Positions 57,920-64,000 of a stretch of DNA of 64,000 nucleotides are shown here, one piece after another. Under the pieces are notes generated by a model, which was given only the letters and a program-made list of their open reading frames with translations, was not told where the DNA came from and did not search any database. The number at the start of each line of letters is the position of its first letter. Position 1 is the first letter of the stretch. The DNA is from Symsagittifera roscoffensis (taxonomy: Eukaryota > Xenacoelomorpha > Acoela > Convolutidae): the NCBI RefSeq assembly GCF_963678635.1, contig NC_087068.1, positions 7,880,027 to 7,944,026 on the forward strand, written 5' to 3'. Both the position numbers and the translations under genes were made by a program.

Positions 57920-58315
57920 TGTGGTTAACTCATAGAGTAATTTCGGATAGGGTACACCGTCTGCTCGTCACGCTATCTTATTTTCGGCCGGATAGATTCG
58001 TGCAACTTCTTAGTCTAATACCGATCCTAATCTTACTCTTATACTTACTAGTCTCAGGGTGTTTAACTAGTCTCTGCTAGGCTCAATAGATCTAGGGTAT
58101 ACTGGTTTGTTGCGGCTGCTGAAGTTCTCTTGGAGAGGAAACTAATTTCTAAGTTAAATTCAAATCTCTCTGGTGCTGAAATTACAAGTAATTTCAGCAC
58201 TTACAAATAAGTGGGTTGTTAGTTAGATGGATCATGATTGGTTAATATTAAATACTTTACAGTGGTAAAATATCTAATTTATCCAATCATAAAATATAGT
58301 TTAGATCAGGTTCCA
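57920..58315 (+). repeat. LTR-like dispersed repeat, copy 2
   Basis: Partner of 1943-2308 in the same orientation; the extra length comes mainly from an insertion near 58057-58080. Begins TGTGG and ends GATCAGGTTCCA. The open frame 57838-58080 is part of it. Confidence 0.7.
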
Positions 58316-60520
58316 ATATAAAGTTATTGAATCATCCTAACATGCTGATTGAGTTTTTAGAAGTTAAACTGACTATTTCTGCTGGATTGAGATCCAAAAA
58401 TTTTGAGCCATTATAGGATTTGTTAACAAGAGTCACTAGTGACCTTTTCTTCTGTCCGTGTTTTGGTTAACCTAAGGGAAGGTATACCCTTTTTCTTATA
58501 ATTATGCGTGATAACCTTTCCTTTTCTGTCATACAAGCAGGTTTGTTAAGAGAAAAACCTATTCAGACATTTAAAAACTTCTTTGAGAACTTCAACGGCA
58601 AAAACTTCACGATCAGTGCAAAAATTTCAGTTCGCCAAATTATTGCCTATAGAAGTATATATATTTTAAAAAAATGTTCTCATTATTCTCCGCTGTGCCA
58701 GTTTAATTTTCTTGATTCGAGTGAAGCAAGAAGAACCACATATCAAGGCGCCATATGTTATTTTGTTTTTGTACAAGAATTGTAGAATAAGAGAAAAAAT
58801 TTCGTGGGGCAAACATCTCTTATTTTGTAGATAGCACCACAGAATTGATCTAATTTTTTAAGCACGTGATTTATGTGATCATCGATTAGCAGTTTTTTAC
58901 TTTCAATGGGAATTTTCAAAATTTCCAAAAAAAATGGTGCTCGCCGTTAAATTGAAGCATTTTTTTAAAATGGAAAAGATATTTGCAGGATTCACCGAAC
59001 CAAATGCTTTTAGTAAGAAGAAATCTGGTAATTTTGCCATTTTTCAGTCATCAGGTCATCTTAATAAATTTCACATTTTTTCAGTAGGAACTGTTATTCT
59101 TTTTTCTCGAGAGATTTAAGCATGAATGCTGAGATCTTTCTCCAGGTTTATTTGAAAGAGCATAAATATCTGTATTTTTTTCATTAAAATTTTGGTTTAG
59201 TGTGAAAGCTTAGTGTAATCATGCAAGTCTACAACCCGATTGCAAAAATTCATGTCTGTAGTTTTGTCGAATTGGGCAATTTATCCAAAATTTGCACATC
59301 GGTGAAGCTTTGAGCCAGAGAACTGCAATTGGTGAGACCTTTCGAATGTTATGAAGATCCTCCTTGTTTCCAATTACCCAGCTTGAACAAACTTCTAATC
59401 ATACAAATTCCAAATATAAAAACTTCTTACTATAAAAGTTAAACACTTACATTAACAGACATTGCTGAGGGCATACATAAGCATTCCATACAAAGGAGAT
59501 ACGGCTAAAAAAGTTTAAAAAAATCCAATATTAGCTGATTTGAATAGTCTGTGGGGTGATCAACATCTTCAGTAAATGCTATAAAGTTTGCTCGACATAC
59601 ATTTTAGGGAGTTTGTCTTTCATTGAATGAACTACCAAACTACTATCTGAACTCTGAAAAAGGAGTTTTTTGTCTTTTCTGAAGAAACGTCAAAACATTA
59701 TGTCCTTTATCATGTTTTCCATGTAATTGACTAAATGAACAATCATGTAGAGATTGAATATGAACAAACTTTGACACCCTCCCATATTTTGAAGGACTGC
59801 TTTCGAGAATTATATGACCAGTAACGTAGCAGTTTTTCCTGAGTTTCTTTTTGGATAGTCACTTCCATCACACCTCGCCTTGTTTTAATGCCGTGCTGTG
59901 CTTAATTCGATTTAGTAAGTGCAGATCTTTCACAGCATCTAGGTCAATACAAACAAATGGCAAACCAAATGATTGATACTGGACATTTTTGGGTAGATAT
60001 TACTCTGTATTTTTGTTCAGAAGTCTATTTGAATACAGTTTTACTCAACAATTATCCATGATTATTCAAGCTTGAGAAAGTTCTTCTGATTCTGCGGGAG
60101 CCACAACCGTCAAAGATTGAAGTATTCTATTGTCTCTGTTGGGTGAACAGGTTTTGAAAACTGTGATTTTTCTTCTCATATTAATTGGAAATTACTTGAG
60201 TATATCAGAAGCGCAAGTTTTGCAAGTGTTATTCATTTTATCAATAGTACCTAAATCTTTTTTGTGAACGGCTGGAATGAGTTTAATTACATGGATGATC
60301 TGAGTTTCCTCTCCTTGTGACAGATTGCTCATCAGTGCCGATAACAAATCATTTTTTTTTTTGGTTAGCTTCAGGATTCGGGTCAATCAGAACTTTATGA
60401 TCTATTGGGGTTTATCTTTGTCGTACCATTCCAATGATTTTTTGGACTCCAACGACAAACTCGTAATACAAAGTCACTAATGTGAAAATAGCTGATAAAC
60501 AGCTTTTACAATCAGTTCTC
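58316..60520. other. non-coding, nothing recognised
   Basis: Frames at 58504-58785, 58934-59119 and 60386-60192 carry no family motif. Confidence 0.4.
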
Positions 60521-61480
60521 CCAGCAGCCAAAGGTGGCTTGGATGATTCTTCAGCTCATCTACTAGCTTTACCCGATTTTTAAAACTCAGCAGTAGAAGC
60601 AAAAAATGCCGTCAGCGAAGGTTTTATTTGAAGCATATGGATGGGACCTATGATCATCCGCTTAAACGGTGGTTTGAACTTGAAAAAACGAAATGGCTCC
60701 GGAAAACGAAACCCAAAAAATTGCCGATTTTTGACAGCGAAGTTGCAGACTTGGTTTTAAGACTCGAACCAGCGTACGTAAAAAATTTCAACTAGTTCTA
60801 AGATAGTTTTGGCTCACAATAGTTGAACGTCAACCCGCGCAAAAATTTTAGGTTAAGGAAACAACAACTCAGAATTGCGATAGGACTTCAATTAGGCTCA
60901 AGAATTTGGCAAAGGACATAAATGCGTGTGCAGAAAAGACGTTACCGAAGATGGTTGGCATGGCTTTTCTTGCCTCAAAAAGCAGTAAGAATCTCTAGGC
61001 ATTCAAATCTGAATGCTCATGTAAAGCCGACTTTATCTTCTTCTCACCTTGCGTCTGTCTTAGAACCACGGCACCTCTGCAGGACCGATCAGAAACGACC
61101 AGACAGTTTAACGCTTGTTCCAAGGGCTGTTGGTAAGCAGCTCCAGTGGGATGTAAAAGTAGTAGACTCCTTAGCCCCTAGTAGGACTAAGGCCGGGCTT
61201 GTTTGCTGAAGCGGAAGAGCAAAAAAATGACAAGTATAAAGACTTAACAGATGATGGGTATTTTTTTCAACCTCAAGTTTTTGAGATTCAGGGCGCGGCC
61301 GGCCCCAGCACAGAGTTTTTTCTGAGCAAAATTTGTAAGAAACTAAGCATATGCACTGAGGAACCCAGAGCAGGCAATTTTTTAAAACAGAAAATCTCCC
61401 TGGCGATACAAATTGTAAACGCCGCTTGCGTACTCGGAATAACAAATGTAATTTGTGTATTATAATCTCTCGTGTAGAGT
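60520..61480 (+). pseudogene. 3' end of a LINE with restriction-like endonuclease (R2/R4-like)
   Basis: At about 60.52 kb LPAAKGGLDDSSAHLLALP matches the RT C-terminal segment of many invertebrate LINEs (LPxxxGGLGxxSAxxLAxxA). Near 60.92 kb is KCVCRKDVTEDGWHGFSC, a CCHC-type motif, followed in 60922-61209 by RISRHSNLN and then KRPDSLTLV...WDVKVVD, the order and spacing of the PD-(D/E)XK endonuclease in R2/R4-type LINEs. 61199-61465 continues with PRAGNFLKQKISLAIQIVN. At least three frame breaks. The clade is inferred from motifs only. Confidence 0.65.
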
Positions 61481-62765
61481 TGCGTGGTCTTATTGAAGAA
61501 TTGTAAAGGTATCGAGCTTAATTGTAAGGAAATCAAATCTTATCATCTCCTTTTTATCATTACCACTCCCATATCCAGAAAATTCCAAGCATTTTGACTG
61601 GAATACGTGATGAAGGAACTCCTGACTGCAACCTCGGTTACAGTGGTATTTTTACACCTTCTGATTATCAGAAAAAGAGGAAAGAATGAAAACAAATGGG
61701 ATTTTCGAGTCTCGAAGCTGTTCATCTGACCTTGTTTTCTTCGAAAGCACTGAGCCCGATTCGTTCAGCTTTATTCCTTTCGCTTTTACGTCTGTTGAGT
61801 ATCGCTCTGTTGATATTTGGTTTTATAGTTTCAATTTTGTTTCTTAGGTTTTGTACGAATATTTCTCCGTCAAAAGTCAAACATCAGAAACAAATTTTTA
61901 GCCATTTTCCTTTTTTTTAGAATATTGAATTATTATTACTTCTTATAATTACTTTATAAAAAATTCAAATATTTTTTTTATTGAAAACAGCTCGAAAAGA
62001 AACTGGTTGTAAATTGTTTTTACCTCGTCTTGTTAGTCTCTGATTTGTTCCTGTTTATTTTTTGATCGGTCATTATAAATGTTTCATGTTCTGTTTTTGA
62101 CTTGTAAAAATAAAATAGCTAATATTTTTTTCCAAAATCAAGTCTTCGCCGGAATTTTACGGTTTAACTTTTAGCCCTAGCTTCTGTGTTAAGTTGACCA
62201 CTCGTTTTGCAAGCATTGTTTTGTGTAAGAAAGGTATGTAAAACATTAATCTTCATTTTGTTTTTTATTTTCTAAAATTACTTAACCTGTTTGAAGATAC
62301 TGACCGATTAAGTTACGATACAAGTCTCACATTGGGTTATAGAGCTAAGATGTTTTTCATTAATTGGAGAATTGATTTTGCCTCATTAACGTAGCCGAAT
62401 TTTGTCTCTGTTTCAATTAGCACTTCATTATTAATTGGTGTCTAAGATTCTGTCAATTTGTGTTGACTCGTGGCTTAGTTTCACTCGTGGGGAAAAAAAA
62501 ACCTCCACCCGGATATACTTGAAAAAAATTTTTATTCAAGATGCAGAAAACAGAATGCGAAAACAGGCGTTTTGTTGCGTTCTTGTTTTTGAAATTCTAA
62601 TTTAAATTTTTTTTAGTTCAGATTTCATAATCAATATGTACATCAAATACCATCATTTTAATCAGAAACAACGCATCGAATTAGTAACCTAATTGTTGAC
62701 ACAAGAAACACCTTGTAAAATGTTTAGGAGCTCGTCTAGATAGCTTCTGAACTGTTTCTGTACAT
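61481..62765. other. non-coding, nothing recognised
   Basis: AT-rich; short frames at 61543-61920 have no family features. Confidence 0.45.
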
Positions 62766-62770
62766 TTTTT

Positions 62771-62890
62771 GTTCAAACGGATACTGGGTGTCCTAATCGG
62801 CAAATTGTTTTTTGTTCTTTCTGTCACTTTTTGTTCAAACGGATACTGGGTGTCCTAATCGGCAAATTGTTTTTTGTTCTTTCTGTCACT
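62771..62890 (+). repeat. 62-bp tandem duplication
   Basis: GTTCAAACGGATACTGGGTG starts at 62771 and again at 62833; both copies read the same through TCTTTCTGTCACTT. Apparent perfect identity implies a recent event. A related word, ACCGGATACCGGGTATCCTG, lies at about 62997. Confidence 0.93.
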
Positions 62891-62993
62891 TCTGCTTAAA
62901 ATACATTTTTTAAAAACCGGATAAAAAGTAGCCTGGTACGCTTGAAATATCTACTTTTACTCCTTAGCAGTTTTTGTTCAATTGACATTACTT

Positions 62994-63997
62994 TTACCGG
63001 ATACCGGGTATCCTGGTTTTTTGCTGAATTCTAACATATCCTTGGTAGTTTTTATCAGAGGGGGCATTTTGTATTTCGTATTTTCCATAATTCCCATGAC
63101 ACAAAGGTTCGCAAATTGATTTTGGATGACGTCGATGATTTTGAATATGCACCACGAATAACCGCAACAACATTTTTAAGCCTTGCAATGTTGGTTGAGA
63201 CAAAAACGTCACGCCAATTGTTAATCTGTAAAATGTTTCTTGAAGTTTGTAGCGAGGGACAACTGAAAAGTAGGTGTTTGAACGTTTTGCAATCTAAATT
63301 ACATAAGAAAACTTTGGGCATTCTAAAGAAAAAAAACAACCGCTTTTCTCGATCTTTTAAAACAGCGTACGCAAATTGATAACGAAAGTTTTTTTCCCAT
63401 ACATCAAGCATTGATTTTTTCCAAACTTTGCTTTAAATTTAAAAATAGTTTGCAGCAAAATACAAGCTGGAAATTGCAGCTCGTTAAAAACTACAGTTTT
63501 TTAAGCAAAAATAAAAAAACTTCTTGCAATATTGTCTGCAGTGTTATAAATAAACGGCTATTTGTAACGTCAGAAAGTTTTGCAATATCACTTGAACTTA
63601 TTTCAATAGAGATGTTCGTCCTTCTCAGCAAATTTTTGATTTCTACCGGGAAAAAAAATTCTGTTGGTATCAAACTATTTTGATCTGACTTATCGAAAGC
63701 AAAGAAATCGATACTTTTCAGACTGAAAAGTTTGGGTTGTAGTCATGGTAAGCCTACCCCGCCATCCAAAATTGGGTGATATAAAGATTCTTTCCTTATG
63801 TTGAGTCTGCTTGATTTTTTCAATTCTGCATTTAAGAAATCTTGGCATTCACTAACGGTATCCATGTTAACTGTAGTATGACGTGCCAAATGGAAAAATT
63901 TAGGGAGAACATAAACTGACGGTGTTAATGACTTGACCCTCAAAGATATAATAAGTGAAAATAACCCTCGATATTTTTGAAATTGAGAACTCAGCAT
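62994..63997 (-). pseudogene. LINE reverse transcriptase C-terminal region, truncated at window edge
   Basis: 63997-63743 on the minus strand ends LYHPILDGGVGLP, the RT C-terminal GGxGxP block. 63411-63055 contains FLCNLDCKTFKHLLFSCPSL, a CxxxC...HxxxxC zinc motif of the kind that ends many LINE ORF2 proteins. Frames shift between and after them. It continues beyond the window; the clade cannot be fixed. Confidence 0.65.
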
Positions 63998-64000
63998 TAG

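Noticed and set aside
1943-58315. One giant LTR element spanning the two LTR-like repeats
   Set aside because: The interior holds a host gene and several complete unrelated elements in both orientations, so the repeats are separate insertions.

Overview
This window is AT-rich nuclear DNA of an animal, probably an invertebrate. It holds long introns with canonical GT/AG splice sites, a NIDO-AMOP-VWD-mucin-transmembrane gene, and decayed Ty3, BEL/Pao and animal-type Ty1/copia retrotransposons, LINE ends and MITEs. There are no bacterial operons, rRNA genes or CRISPR arrays, and I found no convincing tRNA. A run of exactly 200 N (708-907) marks an assembly gap. I cannot name the species.

One host gene can be read with confidence. 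It is on the + strand, 31074-55535, in eight exons whose phases all agree and which sum to 4323 nt (1440 residues plus stop). The protein has a signal peptide, a NIDO domain, an AMOP domain, a VWD domain, eight and a half copies of a 20-residue mucin-like repeat, one transmembrane helix and a short cytoplasmic tail. It belongs to the mesh / SUSD2 / MUC4 group of surface proteins but lacks visible sushi or EGF modules. Exon 2 can also be read through into a second NIDO-like ending with its own stop.

The rest is mostly mobile DNA. Left part: an A-rich, minus-strand Ty3/gypsy element (about 4.1-11.8 kb) with integrase, an envelope-like ORF and an extra downstream ORF. It abuts a different Ty3 gag-pro-RT fragment (about 11.8-13.65 kb). 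A structurally complete minus-strand Ty3 element follows at 15958-22391, with two LTRs and a CACTT target duplication. A decayed plus-strand BEL/Pao element lies at about 23.9-29.9 kb.

Inside the gene, intron 1 carries a 108-bp tandem array and intron 2 an AT-rich repeat block. The 13.1-kb intron 4 holds two hAT MITEs with 8-bp duplications, a TA-flanked palindromic MITE, a 1.3-kb terminal-inverted-repeat element, a complete decayed Ty1/copia element (42723-47592, TTGTC duplication, primer site matching initiator tRNA-Met) and a long fold-back element.

Downstream of the gene are a 541-bp tandem repeat related to the fold-back, a second copy of an LTR-like repeat also seen at 1.9 kb, the 3' end of an R2/R4-like LINE with a restriction-like endonuclease motif, and the 3' end of another LINE at the right edge.
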